This document shows, one piece after another, positions 32,746 to 47,929 of a stretch of 64,000 bases of DNA. Below the pieces are notes generated by a model. That model was given only the letters and a program-made list of their open reading frames with translations. It did no database searches and was not told the DNA's origin. Origin of the DNA: Patagioenas fasciata (Eukaryota > Chordata > Aves > Columbiformes > Columbidae); assembly GCF_037038585.1 (NCBI RefSeq), contig NC_092525.1, positions 30,158,367-30,222,366 on the forward strand, read 5' to 3'. Numbering within the stretch: position 1 is the first letter of the stretch; the number at the start of each line of letters is the position of its first letter. Made by a program: the position numbers and the translations under genes.

Positions 32746-35700
32746 TAAACATGAGTAAGCTCAATAATTAATTCTCAGTCTTAATCTTCCAGCCTATTCC
32801 TTAAGCAGGAGCTCAATGTGATTTAGAGGTTTGGGGGGGGGGGTTGAAACAAATCGCACCTCCCCCTGCTCCTGCAGTGCCATCTCCAATAGATTTTTTT
32901 CCCTTTTTGCCTTGGCCGGAGTGCAAGGGCCGGCACAGCTCAGCTTCCCAGGTCAGCTGAGAGGGCCACTGCTGGCCATGGGCTCTGGTGCTTGTCCTCC
33001 TTCAGCTGACCTGAGATCTAGAGGGAACATGAGTAAGCACCAGCTCCCGGTTAAATCTCAGCAGGTTTATCATTTACAAAACCATGACAAAGGATGAAGT
33101 AATGTCCTATCTGGCCACACACCAGAGCTGTGGGTCCTCTTTTTGTTTAAAAGGAGAACTGACTGATGTGTGTTGTTACTGTCAAAAAGAAAAAGGAAAA
33201 AAAACAGTTATTGTAATTTAGAGGAACTAAGTGTTTAATATAAAATATATGTTCAGTGATTTCATACAAAGATTCAGTGATAATCAGGTGACTTAAATCC
33301 ATGCACCCTTATCAAAGCCAAAAGATTTAAGCTGTCTGTAAACCATCTCTGCTTTCGTTGTGACCTTCTACAATTATAGATGGGGACAATGAAAATACAT
33401 GTTTCCATGCAATTACTTGCTGTTACCCTATAAAAAACCAAAGCTTAATGAACTTCATTACACAGTAAACTAATCGTGTCCTTGTGAAACAACAACCTGG
33501 GGAGTTTTGCCCTACTACTGACAGTGAAAGCAGATGTGTTTATGAAAATAAGCCTTTGTAAAAAGCCAGGTTTAAGATGAAATTTGAAGGGGTTTGACTC
33601 AGCATTTCCAACCTTTTGAGAGTGAATTCTACCCGTCTTCCGTAGATCTTTGTGTTTTGGAGAGAACAGTACACTGCCCTCTAGTAATCAAAAACATCAG
33701 CTGCCCTCACACAAAGAGCAGAGCTCTGATAAATGTACTGATCCAAATTTGTGCATTGCTTCCGAAGTCATCAAAGCAATTTTAAAATCAATATGTTTTG
33801 CTGAAGTGGGAAGCCATGCGTTCCTCTCTGTGCAGGAATGACCCATTGAGTCTGCACTGGGAGAGTTAACATCCCAGACACAGTGTTTTGTACAAACCAT
33901 AGAATATGAAGAATATTCCAGGAAAGTCATAAAGGGAGATGACGCAGTAACTGTTTTGGGGATGTTAAAAATACGGTTCTGCTTATGAGCTGCTGTATGA
34001 GCCTGACTACAGTGATACTGTAATCTGACTTGGGGTGACACTGTGTGGGTGACAGAGTTTCACAAAGGTCAGGAGTGCAGGGCCAAGTCCCAAGCAGCTC
34101 CTCCAATTTTGACATGAAACAAGGCCAGAAGACAGCTTGGTGCAGTAGCAATAATTTAATGCAATTAATATATGTAAGGATGCATCTGAGATGGTGTTGA
34201 TAGGTTTGCCAACAGCGCTTTGTTAGACACCACAGTGATCAATCTGGGTGGGGGCTGTAGGCTTGGGGACAGCTCTCTGGGATCAAGCCACTAGTTTTTA
34301 ATGGGTTTGAACTATTCTTAAATAAACCTTCATTAATTAGGGTGGCACCATTGAGTCTGCTTCCTACTGAGCAGCAGGAAGACAGAAAGACCATCTACAA
34401 CAGTAACAGTTTAACACAAATTGATTTAAAGACTGCAATAATAGGAATCTTAGAGAGCTTGGATGAGGGATGAAGGAGTTGGGCAGAAAGAGGTGCAGAG
34501 AGATAGCCCAGCCAGCTGCAGATGGAGGAATGTGTGTCCTCCACTTTCTGCTGTCAGCTGAAGCACACCATACTGCAAGCAGGAGATGTAATGCTTGTGT
34601 GGCACTTACAAAACCATTCTCCACTTTGTGACCTGTTTATAGTGCCAGGTGAATGGCCCTGGGCAAACCAGGCTTGCTGCCTTGCACGCCCTTTCAGCTT
34701 CCCACTCCACAACTGGGACCAACTGCAAGGTTGGTCAGACTGTGCTTTATTGAATGGTCTGCTAAGAGGCTTGATTATGGTCTCCAATTTCCAGAGTTTT
34801 TTTTTTAATCTACCCAAAATAGTTACGCCTGCAACATCTCATACCTGTCCTTGTCTTTTTTTGTCTGATGGCGATTAAGTAGTTTGGCTCTTACAATGTG
34901 TCTGTATACAGGGTTTTAGTAGCTTAGATTGCTTTTCTATGTTTATAATGAAAGTAACACCCATGTAAAAATGGTTATTGATCATAGGAAGACAGTAGAT
35001 GGTTTTTAATCTTTAGAAACAGAACTACATTTCAAATTAAATATAGAAATTATTAATATTTTATTTAAAGACATTTTATTTTATTAAAAACACTACATGC
35101 ATGTTGGTAGAAATGGAATATATTTTGTTTCTTTGTATGAGGGTTCAGAGGAAACCACAGTGGGAGTTAGCCCTTCTCGCTCAGTAACTGTGCTAATGTC
35201 AATAAATCAAAATTAGACTCTTCCCAAATTGCATAAACCACAGAAGGAATGAAAAGTAAGGATTTGGAGGGCTGTAAAATTCCCATTTCAATTGGTAAAC
35301 TATCTGCAGGAGTTGTGATCTTTTTGCACAGACACACACAATACATTTTTTCTTTACTGAAAATTTAGGACTGCCACAATGTGTGCCTATACATACACCC
35401 ATATATATGTATGATGTGTAACTGAGCACGTATGTAAATGGTTGTGTATATACATATGTCTAAAACTATATACATATTGCACTATGTTATGAAGAGCTAA
35501 CAATATCTGTTGGCCATGCAATCTGTGCCACTTCTGAGTACACTGAGTCTCACTGGTGCCTGTAGCAGCCTCTGACTGTCCTGCTCAGCATGTGGCTCTG
35601 GCTGACCTAGTGATGATGAATTCCAGCAGAAACTACCCCCTGTCCTTGTTATGACTGCATGACTGAATTTGGGGGTTAGTTTGCATGTTCCAGAATAAGG

Positions 35701-38700
35701 ACTCTGCCACATGTGACCACAGGAATGTGAGGTCAGCAGGCTCAGCCTCATGAAGCAGAGAAGAGCTGCCTTTAGCCTGGAGTTTGTGCCTTCCATTTCC
35801 ACAGTCGAAGCAGGAAACTGGTCCTTCCCCGGAAGAAGTCAACCAAAGAGGCATTATCCATTCAAGGAGGCTGGTGGGACCACCTAGGCCAGTGGTTTTT
35901 GTCATTGACCAGCTCTCTTCAAGCTGGCTGAGGAGCTGAATGGTTCTGTTGATTAAGTTCCATCCATTCAAAAGGAAATCACCATTATAATGTTTTGGCA
36001 AAGCAAAACTTTTTTTTTTTTTTTTTTTGCTAGAAGAGTTTAAGTCCTGTGCAGCCATGATCTCCTCTTAGGATGTCAAAGAAAGAGGCTTCACTATTCA
36101 AATGCTGCCTGCCTTACCAGCCTGCGCTACCCTGATGATAAAGTGCTTCAGTGACAGAAGTCACCTTCTGTGTTCAGCTGAGCTCAACTGGAATTGTGAT
36201 CTGTGGCTGTGCCGCCAAGTGATTCTGAAGACGTTCTGGGTGCAGAGCTGTGCCACTGTATTTCAAGTGATAATAAAAACTCACCGGATAAATTGAAGGA
36301 GCATGGCTTTTCATTGCAGCAAGTTGGGACCGTATGAGCAACTCTGTCATTGTGCTGAGGCAGCAGATGCAGTCAGTGTTTGGAGGAAATGGTTCATGAC
36401 CTGATGATGCTTCCCGAGAGATGCAGCCAGGAAACAAAGACGTTGAGGGCCCCTCGGGTGGAAGTAACATTGGAGGGGTGGGCGAAGGAAGCAGGAGGAT
36501 CAGACAATGGGAGAGCTCCTCCCCCAGCCTGTGCCCACATGTACAGCACTGCAGAGCAGTGAGGGGCTCTGAACCACCTCCACCTCAGGGGCTCTGCAGG
36601 GGCACTTGAATTCCAGCTGAGGGTTTGGCCCCCTAGTCTTTGCATCAGGTGAATCTAGCTCAGCTGCGCTGGTGCAAAGGAGTGAATACATTTTGAGAAA
36701 AAAAAAACACAACATAAAGGTGTAATACATAAAGATAAAAATGCTGCTAATGAAACTCATTGACAATGGCATTATTTGCAGCTATTACCTGGACACTTAA
36801 AAAAATAGGTGAAATAAAGCTGATTTTTTTCTGAAGGAGTGAAAGTTTCTTCACTAACAGTCTACTCTCTGCATGGTTCTCCCCTGCTGTGTTTCTTGCT
36901 TCCCTTGTTGCCTGTTGACCTGCTCACCTGAGGGGCTGTGCTGGGGAGCAAAGCTGTGGCTGCTTTGAAGCCTCCTGTGTCCATGGCTGCTCCCTGGAAG
37001 GAGGAGAGAGAAACTGGAGGAGGCAGCACCAAAGTGAGGGTAAGGGTGTGGACTGGGGGAAGGGAGCAGGTGATAGAACAGCTCCTCCAAGCAGGGACTG
37101 AGGCTGGTGTGCTGCTCTGACAAGTTGCAGTGCCTGGCAGGACTTGTCCCCTGCCAGGGGCAGGTCACCTTCCCGTTGTCTCGGCACAGTGCTGGAGTGT
37201 GTGTGCCTGTGTCTGCATGCGTGTTTGTGTGTGAGCATGTGTGCTGAGCCCAGAAACCAGTCACTGCCACTCTGGGTCTTCTCATAGACACTCATGATAT
37301 TCTTTGCTGCCCTATGATTTGCAGTATCTATTTTATAATTTACATAAACTCATACTCTTACTGTATTCAGGGAATTTCATCCAAGTAAGCACTGAGCTAA
37401 TTCACCTTCCTTTGAATCCATAAGCACAAACACCTTTGACGTAATTTTTCTGCCCCTGGGGTCTCTGTATTACTCACTTTGGTTAGGTCCTTTTTAAATA
37501 AGTTAATCAATCTGTCACCACAAGTCCATTGACTCTCAATAGAACATTTCTTCCATTCCTGAGGTCACTTTCATAACCAGTTTGCATATTAGCGCTGTTT
37601 GTTAGCATCCGATCAGCTTTTCTCTGTAGTATTAGTGTGCATGCGCTTTCTTTAGTAGTATCTAAATCTCATAAGACACCTATGAGTTTGCCTCCTGATG
37701 GGAGAGAAGGTATCGGTAGTCTGTGTTTTGTGTCTTGAGTCTCTTAAAAGGACTACAAATCCCAAATGCAGTAACTTGTGGATTTTCTGTCTTAGAGAAT
37801 TAGGATGTCTTTGCATTACTGAGCAGGCAAACATTGAGCAGTGCTTGATCAATAAGAGGCATTGCCAGAGGTCTGGTATAGTCTGCCACAGCTAACGGTA
37901 AGTGTTGCTATAGGCTATAGAACTAGGAATATAAAATGTTGAATGACAGTAATAATTCATGCATCCTGGGACATATAAAACAAACAGCATGTCAATAGCT
38001 GTGGCATGCTCTGCAGAAAATATGCAGGATTTAGATGTTGCAAGAGGCTGTGTTTTATTTTAAACCACACTTTCTTTGGTGAAATATAGACTTTTGCCAT
38101 TTGTTAAAAGCATTTATTTTGGGTTTCATGGTGCTAGTTTTCTATTAAGATTCAAAGAGCTGCACAGCTGAAAAGGGGTACTGAGATTGAAAAAGCAAAA
38201 CGGGTGTATATATTGAAGAAAAACACATAAAAGATTTATAAAACAGAGGGTACAATGGTATTTGAGATTCATGGACCATTTCTGCATTCATAAAAGTATA
38301 TATGGTTCTCATATTGGCATCACTGGGAATCGGACTTTGCTAGATGAGTTACCCAGGAGGTATCTGGTATTGCTTTAAAATTACACTCATTACAATCACT
38401 TTGCATTTTACTTGGAAAGCAGAATATCTTGTGAAATAAGAACTTCCCCAGTATTCATCTTCTAAAAAAATACTTCAAGATAATTAATATTGCTTGTCTT
38501 AGAAAAGATACTGAAGAGGGTGAATTATTGCATTTGGAAGGGTACAGCAGGCATAAGAAGAAAGATGGCATCTATGTGATACATGTTCTCCCCTGTGCCA
38601 CTATTGCACTGCTGCGTGGGAACCTAAAAGTGACAACTGCTCTTTTACTGGCTAAGGCTCCAACAAAAATTCTTCAGATTAAAATTTAATGAAAAAAGGA

Positions 38701-40204
38701 AAAAAAAATATGTTCAAGCATTCCCATTCTTATTCTTTCAGCTGTATGCTCCTGTGCACCTCAGCCATGTGTTGCCAGGTCTCAATTTCTCTAAATCTGC
38801 CTGGAACTAGAAAGGCGAGACAGAGAAGTTGCATGTCACTCATGATTATATGGATATAGGCCTTAGCATACAGGTAATACTTCTAAAAGAATGTAAAATA
38901 TTAACAAAAAATAAAAGGAAAAGCATCACAAAGAAACCCACCATGCATTATTTAAATCTTCCCTGTGAGAGGCTGAGGACTCAAATGCATATGAATCGTC
39001 TGCTCTTCCCTGTGACAGCAATCCCTCCACTTCAGTTGCAAGGTCCCAGCTCCTAGTTGTCTGCTCAGGATTTTTTTTTTAAGGTGTGCATTCAAATAAA
39101 TCACATTAAATATAATTTCTGGTTTTTGAAGACCATAAAGTGATTTTGGTGCAGTGGACTGCACCTACGTAAACAGGCACTAATAGTTATTTCAGCACAT
39201 TTGCTGAAGCCAGACTGGGACAGAGGTCATGACAAAAATGAAAAAAAAAAAAAAGCCTGCTAACTGCCTGAGACTCTGTTCTGCTCCTTTGGCTTGGTTT
39301 GGGGAGGATGTATTTTACAGTCCTCCCCTGACACTTGGCAAATTTAAAGCTGTCACTGCTGATCTTGCTTCTCTTAGTATTAAAAGAATGTCTATGATGT
39401 TTTATATTATGGGGAAAAAATGCTGTATCTATTATTGTATTTTCATTGTCTCTTTTCTTATGACTGTACTGTTTGCCAGCAGCTGAGGGGCCACTTTGAT
39501 GCTTGCTTTGATGCCATGGTGTGTTGAGCCCACAGTTTTCCTTTCTAATCAGAGTTGGCATACTGGGTGGAAAAAAAATAAAGCTTTTCTGTAATTACGG
39601 TTATCTCTTAAAGTTTGCATTTGTTATAGCTGCTGGGGTGCTGCAAACCAGTGTTTCTAAATACCTATATATATTTTCTGATTTGTTTTGCATCTTGGAG
39701 ATGTTTTTGCCAATTTCTGTTCCTCCCCCTGGTCACTCATGTGAGCAGGCTTGTGTCCCTGTGTGCTGAGTGGTTCTTGCCTCGAGAAGGTATCAACCTG
39801 CACGTGTTACCTGTTACAACCTACACCTTGGTCACTCTTCTCACTCTCTTGATGGGATGCCATCTCTTAAAAACAAATGAATCTTGTACAGTCAATTCAC
39901 CCAGGCAAGTGAGTAGCCAAAATACCAAAAGCATGAATGCTGGCAGCAAGGTCAGAGGCAGTCCAGTGTGGCTCAGGTGTGCTGCATGAACCCACCTCTG
40001 CCTTGCTGCTCTCAGGGATCTATGGTTTCACCATGAGTCCTACTGTGTGTAACAACACTCTCTGGTGCCCACAAAAAGACTCACTTGCTGGTTACCTTCT
40101 TTGCCTGTTGCTCCATGTCATGATACCAGGCTGGACTTGAATAATACCCACTTGGATGTTGCTATTACTTTTCTTCCTATATCTCATGGCCATTTGTGGA
40201 TTGA

Positions 40205-40322
40205 TGAGGGACTGTTCTTTTTGATCTGTAAAATGGAAACAGGAGGGACTTTGAGTGGCTGAGTGATTTGTCCAGGATGATGTAGCAAATCAATGGAAGA
40301 AAAAGGGATCAGGCCACTTCAT
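40205..40322 (-). mobile_element. possible MIR-type SINE fragment
   Basis: GTGGCTGAGTGATTTGTCCAGGATGATGTAGCAAATCAATGG and GGGATCAGGCC resemble the reverse-complement MIR core. The adjoining ATCTGTAAAATGG is less clearly in register. Tentative. Confidence 0.4.
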
Positions 40323-43300
40323 GCAGTTTAGGAGTGTCTTTAACTGCCCTGTGGGTTTTCTAGGAAAAGGCATGCAGATCTCCAAAGAGGCAGCTTCCAT
40401 CGCAGCAGTGCTCCTCTGTTATCTCTTTCAGGTTATTGCTGTGAGTGATGGAGAAAGGCAAAATGTATTATTCATCTCTCCTGCTCATAAAATCAATACC
40501 TATCAAAATACAAATACAATTTAAATCAAAGGGCACTTGTTGAGTGCAGATCCTACTAATTAGGTATGATTTCCCAACAATTTCTTAAATTATTTATCTA
40601 AGGGATGGGTAGCAGGCACTTCATGTGCCCCAGAGTGAATATTACAAACCTCCTGTCATGATACAGCAAATGTGAAATGTAGTGCAATGCAGTGTGATTT
40701 GTAATCTTGATGAACTAATGTAATATCAATAGACATCAGTCTGTGCAAAAAAATATCTGTCTCATCATAACATCTAATAAGATATGTTGAAAGTCAATAA
40801 CCTTGTGAAATGGACACATATCAGTGAAGGACACAGATTGTGCTGCTAGGAATCAATTAAAAATGTAATATGCACCTGCAATGAAAGTTCCTAAACCACC
40901 ATCACCAAAAGAGAGGTTTATATCATGCTTGGACACTTGTGAGAGCAGCTCCCTGCAGGCTGGCTGTTGACTCTGTAAGCAATTCTACTGTAATATCTGA
41001 CCCTTTTTCCTTATGTTGGTATTGCTTAATCTAGCCCCATAGTCAACATCTAAACAATATTTATGCCATATCTAGTTAATTACAGTTTAAAAACCTGTGA
41101 AGAAAAGAGCCAACGGTTTTGAAGATTTTTGTGTACAAATTAGGAAGCAGGTCTCCTGTAAAATGAAAGGTTTACAATTGTCTGTCAATAACATAGATCA
41201 ATGTTCTTCAATTTTCAATCATAAGGATTTTTTCTTATGCAGCTTTTTTTGATCCTAATTTTCAAATGTATACTCCCATCCATACAGCAGATCTTGAGAT
41301 TCCATCACAACAGCCATCTGTCAACTGAAAACCCTTTGTCCCATCATATAGACATGATACCTACTAATCAAATTGTTCCATATCAGCGATTCGAAACAAC
41401 AGTCTGAAATATTAGGTATATTTTCTCCCCAATTTTTAAAACAGAGAGCTTAAAAAGTGAACATTTTATTATTTTACTTTTTACTTGATAATCTGACAAC
41501 AATTTAAGGGTAAGTGTAATTTTGAGACCTAAATAGTTGAGCATGGAACTGCTATGACTTCAAAGACAGCAATACATGATATGCTGAAGTAAAACCATCA
41601 GAGTAATTCAGAGCTTAAACTTCTTACTCAGTGCGTCCCTTTCTAGCCTTCTTGGTGACAAGGCTCCCAAGAAAGCTACCAGGAGCCTGAGCAAAAAGCT
41701 GTAGCAGTCCAAAATGCCCGAGTGTTATGACTGCTGCCAACAGCCTGTGATCTCACCGCGCTGTTGACAGCACTTAGGTGCAATTGTGTAACTGGGGATG
41801 CAAGGCAGAGCCTTAATTCAGAATTTCATGGCATTTTCAAGGACAAGTCAGAATTTTAATGGTATTTAAACCTTCCTTATTAGTTACACAATAAGTGTCT
41901 TTCAGCTAGTGTTCTGCAAAATCTTCCCTGGTGGTCTGTAAAAGACAAGGTTTTGAAAGTCAGAGCTGGAGGCTGAATGCTGGGTGTGTGCAGATGGATC
42001 GCTGTGCCTGAACTGATGGGAGGAATAAGAGAGTCTGAAGAAGCACTGCACTAGGATATCGTGGGCTAATAAAGGTAGTAGCACAAAGTATAAAACAGCA
42101 TGGCATGAATACATTGGTTATACAGGATAAATTCACCTTCAATTTTTCAGCTCTCCTGCTTGTGTGTTTGTTCTTTTTGAGTAAAGAATGTCTGTCTGGT
42201 AGGTATGAAAACAAAGTTCAATACCAGCATGCTTAAGTTACAAGTCTTAGCTACATCAAGTGAAAATAGACAATCCTACATTTAATGGTTTGCATTTTCT
42301 CATTCCATTTAAATGAGAACGAGTTATCTGGAAGGAGCATCAAATATTGCAGTTACCGTTAAGTGGTGTTTTCATTTTTTTCTTCTTCCTAATTCATTTC
42401 ATACATGTTTAAAAAGTGTGTGATTGTACAATATATTAATGATTGCAAAGGCTCCCTAAATTAACGTCATGGACTAATTTTGTTTTAAATGGAGGGTAGG
42501 AGCACATCTGTTTCAAACAGCTTTGCGATACTCCTTTTGTGAGTTCAAATGGCATACGGTAATGACCACTTAAGTGAGCTCCTACATGCACAACTACTTA
42601 CTTGGAATAGTACTAACCAATGCATCTATAAAATGGCAGTAGGATTTTGGTGCACTGAAATAGGTTCCTTCTTTTCCTTCCTCTTGAAAATTCAGTCTTA
42701 TGTTAGTGTTTATTACATACCAAAGAAAAGCATGTGTTCTTCCCCACAGTGGACGTGTTACTCATTGTATAACTGTACTGGTTAGATACTTTACATTTTG
42801 CTTGCCTGTCCCTTAGGGAAAGAGTTGGGACATTTTTTGTAGTTGTAACTAACACTACTTTTCAACCATGAATTGTTATAACTATATAACATTATAAATA
42901 TAATTGAGGTAATAAAAGCAAAGCTAACAGTCAAGATTATATCCTGTGTTGTATTCAGAAGCTAAAAGTGTGTGGGTTTGCCGTACATCACACTTATTTA
43001 GGAAGGATATCATTTGGAAATGATCACACGTGGAAGACACCAGCTGGGGGGGCATGTAACTCATACTCGAGCCTACATCAAATGGCTTACTTAAGCAGGG
43101 AAAATGCCTTTTTCCGCAGATGTCCTTTCTATAAAGGTGTGTACAGCCTGCAGGTGTCTACAGTGGGCAAAGTAAACAAATAGAAATGTGTTCAGCTGAC
43201 AAATTTCTAATGTAAATATTTTTGCCTTAAACTGGAAGGATCAAAGAAATGCCTTGCAGAATGGATCTTCCATCACAGAGACAGGGAGGCAGAGGACTAC

Positions 43301-43963
43301 AACGGTGCTGCCTGGCCTCTGTTGTGGTGCAACCTGTAATGCTTCTGTCCTGTGAAGCAGGAAAGTACTATTACATTCATTTTTCAAAGAGAAAGCTAAA
43401 ACATGGACAGAAACCATGGGACCTGTATGCACACATAAGGGAACTCTGTAAAAGCTGGGGGGTTGAAGAAAGCATTGTGGAGGCCATGGCTAACACCATT
43501 AGATCATCTTTGCAAAATTTATGTTGCCAAGTCTGCTGCCAATGAAATCTGAAAGCAAACATTAGCAGCCAAGAACATCATTCTAGTTGATTGCCTTAGG
43601 AGGACACAATTTCCAAGATCTAGTAAAAGATGGAGTTCAACTCCCCTATGTCCCATTTGATAGCCCAAGAAAACATGCCCACATTTTTCACAGAAACAGT
43701 GACTAATGTCCAACTACTTCTCTCTCAACTGAATAAAACGAATCACCAGGCCCAGAGATGGAAATAGCTGCTCATCAGCACCCAGCCTGAAAAGCTAGCT
43801 CAGGATCTGTCACTGAGGAACTGTTTTCGTTCACCATGTTGAAAGCAGCTTCAGAAGATGACAGCTGACCTCCAGAGCACCTCTCTGTGCTGCTGTGTCA
43901 GCCAACAGAACAGCAGTACCTCATACCTTGCATGCAGCTACCCTGTCATTTTGCTGGTTCATT

Positions 43964-44013
43964 AAAAAAAAAAAAAAGGCAAAACAAACAAACAAACAAA
44001 ACAAAACAAAAAG
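43964..44013. repeat. poly(A) plus (CAAA)n microsatellite
   Basis: Thirteen A then GGC and (AAAC)-type units to 44013. It could be the tail of an old retroposon, but no element body is recognisable upstream. Confidence 0.7.
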
Positions 44014-46598
44014 TTAGCATGTCCTATTCTTGATAAAATACTAGAAAGAAGATAGAGGCATCAATATAAATGCAGTCAACAGTATGTGCCAGCACTGCCT
44101 TGCTGTGCTATAGGTACATGGGCTTTTCATGCCAGAAGGTGTGTAGCCCCAGGGTGACAGCAAGGGCCAGAAGGCTCGAAAAGAGAGGACTGTCTGTGGG
44201 AGCATAACTCTTCTGATTGGGGATGTCCTCTCTCTACGTGGCTCTAAGGCATATGAATTCTTCAGCTGGCTTAAAGACATAATGTTTCTTTTTAGTACTT
44301 AGGGTGATGTGGCTGTACTCACAACGTGCCATGTTCAGGGAGACGCAGTTGCCCTCTCCAAGCATGGGAAGATGGTCCTGCTGTGCTGGTGCAAGCTGTT
44401 TGATGCAATTCCCAGGTTTGTTTGAATAAAGTTGGCTAATTGGGCTGTTGGTGTGCGCACTGGTTTGTTATACCAGAGCTGACCCTGTGGAGTGGATACC
44501 TTTCAGATGTCATGGTGACAGCCCCAGCCTGGGTCACTCGCTCAGAGGACAGTGGGGGATATCTCAGTGGCCACCAAGCAGACCTGGAGGCTCATTGCAA
44601 TCAGGGGAGCAACAGTGTTGTGGAGCAGGACTGTGACAGACCTCAGTGTTTAATCCAGGCCTTCTGGGCATACCTTTATCCACCCAAACACCATTAGTAT
44701 TTGCTAAATGGTCATTTTTTGAAAACACTGAAAATGTTCACCTTCCCCTTTTATATATGATACATGTGAAACTGCTCATCTAAAAAGAGTGCATTGGCAC
44801 CTTGTTTAGTGAAAATGGGCACAAGGAAAGCAGGCACAAATTGCACAGCAATTTTTTACCTTAAATATTGAAAAAATATATTTTATTCTGTCTACCCTGA
44901 GATTAAAGAGCAAAAAACATTAGGAAGGTCAAGGTAAGTAATTGTAACACAGCAGCTATGTGTATTTCCTTGAGATCTCTTAGGTTTGTACAGAGTAATG
45001 ACATTTCTGAACTTCAGTAGCTTCCACACAGAAAGGCAGCCCATTTTGACAGGCCTCAGTAAATCATTTAAAATCATAAGGGCTGCCATTATGCAGCCTG
45101 TGGGATACAGTTAGACATAGCGTATTTTACTGCAATTGGGCTTCAATTTCACTCTAGATTTTAGGTGACATAAAGCTCAAAAGGAGCTTCTGATACTACT
45201 CTGCCAGAGAGGAGATCAACATTATAAATACAAGTTTTGACTACACAGCTGAGGAAAATTGAAGCAATTATTATTATGGAAGGACCAAGGTGATAAGTAT
45301 CATGTTATACATGAAAAACTGTCAGTCAGACGTGCCAAGAAAGGTCATAATCCGTTATATTAATGTCATAGATGTTATCATAAACTGACATCAGGATGGT
45401 AAACTGGGATTCTTGTGCCTTTTTTTGTTTTCTTAAGTGCTGTTGTTTGTAAACTTCACTGTGTCCTGGCAAGGCAAGTTGAATATTATTTTTTTCTCTC
45501 AAAATAAAAGACTTTAAAGATTTTCAGCATAACAGAAGTAATTTTGTTTTTTATTATTTTAAAGTAACTGACTGAAGTGTCACTGCAGAATTCAAGATAC
45601 TGTGATCAGATGAGGGAGGAGAAACCAGCAACACAATAGTTCCTGACTATTTAGATATCATCCCTCCTTGCTTTATTTGAACTGTAGCTGTCACACCTGC
45701 ATCACCTGGGCAGAGGTGGAAACTCCTGCCCTGGCTGCTAACCACACCAAGCCAGCACTGTGCCTTTTGCAAGCTACTCCCTTGACATTCATTTTTTTTC
45801 TGTATCAAATATGAACCAGGATAGCACTCAGGAGTTTTTGACAGTGGAATGAGAGAGTATAAATCATATTTTATGTCTTTTGTGTTGCCAAGCATTTTCA
45901 CACCAACAGAGAGCAGGCAGATCAGTGGATATCACCAGTGCATGGCTCCTCTGAATTTACCTTGGGCTCCCAGAAGAGCATCACCAGGGATGGAGAAAGC
46001 AGAGTGCTCTCTAATGAGACTTTCTTCTTGCCAGCACCAAGGGGTGTGGCATCCATTGCTGACCAGTTAAGAACCAGGAGTAAATTGTTGTCACCTTGTG
46101 TAAATCTGCTCCCAACACAGGCTCCCAAGCAAGGGTAAGGGAGGCGATTGCTGAGCCCATCCAAAACCATACTCTCATGTCCAGACTCATTAACTTTACA
46201 AATTCTGCAAAGGAATGGGATTACCCTGAAATGTGGGTGCATTGGAGGTGAAACAACTACCCAGTTAACACTGAACAACTTGGTTTCCAGCATTTGGGTG
46301 AGTGGTATGGTAAACTCCAGAAATGCAAGAGGAATTTAAGGTGAGTTTTCACATCCCAGGCAGAGTCCAAAGACAAAAGCAGGGTAAGTACTTCTGGAAA
46401 GTGCCATGCTGTATTTACCAACCACATCAGATCAGGGCAGTGGTTTTAAATCAGACTTAAAATTCAGCATTTCCAGCAGACTCATGCTGATGTACGGGTG
46501 TGATAACATTGACGCAGGCAGGAGACAGCCACCAGTGAGTCACTGCAGCACTTCCTGCAGAAGCTGGCTGTCTGCGGTGGGCATCCCATTGCACTGCT

Positions 46599-46678
46599 CA
46601 TCTAGTTGGGCTTGTAAAAATCACCCATCTAGTCGAGCTTGTACAATCTGCAAATAAGCCGTGCTTGTATCACGCAGG
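46599..46678. repeat. about 27-bp imperfect tandem repeat, three copies
   Basis: CATCTAGTTGGGCTTGT (46599), CATCTAGTCGAGCTTGT (46626) and AAATAAGCCGTGCTTGT (46652) recur with CTTGT spaced 27 and 26 bp apart. The third copy is diverged. Confidence 0.6.
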
Positions 46679-47929
46679 TAAATGTTCGTAGTGAAACCGA
46701 TATATGCTGACTTGAATTGTATAAGATAACTGCAAACCATTATTTCAAGTGAGAGCATAATGCTTGGAACCACAGGCAGGAAAATACATTTACAGACTAT
46801 CAAATTATCTTGGGATAATAGTATAATGCTTTATGCTGCTGTACTGTGTGTTCTGATAGCTGAGCAAATAATACTACAGCTGGAAAAGGCTCAGAATTTC
46901 AAAGAGAAGAGATGTCATAAGCAGAGTGCTTCCACAGGAGAGACTGTTTTTTCTGTATTATTTGGGGGAGCATTAAAAAAAAACAGTTATTTTTTTGTGA
47001 CTCAGAACTACATAGAGTAACATTGTATGATAAACAAAACCTTTAGACAATTTGTCTATTTTATAACATAACCTGCGAAGTGTTTCCTTTTTCATACAAG
47101 GTTTCTTCTCTCTGTGCTTGCAACAATATTCTTTTGATCAAATGTGTTTTCAGAACTGGCACAAACAAACCAAGTAGCTAAGCATCTATAGCAGCTGGCA
47201 TGCACAAGTGCTGTTTGAATGTAAAATTTTTCAAGCACATTTTAGAGAAAACAGAGTGTTCTTTGAAATTCTGAAACTAAAGCTAGATACCATAGTGCTG
47301 TTCATAATGTCTGTAGAAGTATATGACACGCTCCAAGGTATATCAAAGAGCATTAACTTCAGCACAGCTGAGAATGTCCCCAGATTCATTTATGAATACA
47401 TGTCTCTTATATCCTGTATGTTAACTACAGTTAACATAGTCTTGGTCATTGAGAATAATCCACAGAGTAAGCCTATTAGGTGAGATTTAGTATCTACATT
47501 TTTCTGCTCACATCTGCTTGCCTGACATATGTAATCTGCCTGGATGTCACAGCTTACATCCTGTTTTCATTGGAGCATAATGAAACTTGATCGGTGTCTT
47601 CATCATCTTCTCTGTCTCTCTAAGCAATATTTCTTGTCAGCTCCTCCTTACCAGGACTCTTTGGTGTGATTGTTAGCCAACTCCTTTATCAAAGGGGAAT
47701 ATGTGCAAGGCTTGCAGGCAGTCATTGTTTGTGCAAAATGGGTGAAGAAAGTGTTAATTCAAAGACAGTAAGAAAATATAAGTGGTGTAGTAATTTCCTA
47801 ATCTGAACTTTCTCTACTTCCTTCTCTTACAAAGCTCTGGCGTATCACTATTTTCGCAGCAATCAGTCAGTACTAGCTTTCTGAAGACTTATGTTTCATT
47901 TTAATTCTTACAAATCTGAACTGCAGGCA

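Larger units (their letters stand above)
24861..43963. other. long non-coding stretch
   Basis: Apart from the tandem repeat at 25.2 kb, the polypurine tract and candidate exon at 32.5 kb, a poly(T) run near 36.01 kb and the SINE-like piece at 40.2 kb, I see only short unrelated ORFs and unique sequence. Slightly GC-richer patches (25.4-25.7, 28.5-29.5, 36.9-37.2 kb) lack CpG enrichment. Confidence 0.5.

Noticed and set aside
43249-43545. 98-codon open frame
   Set aside because: A mildly protein-like stretch near its end, but no family recognised and no splice or retroposon signature.
43964-44013. A-rich tract considered as the tail of a processed pseudogene
   Set aside because: No coding remnant or target-site duplication visible upstream; treated as a microsatellite.
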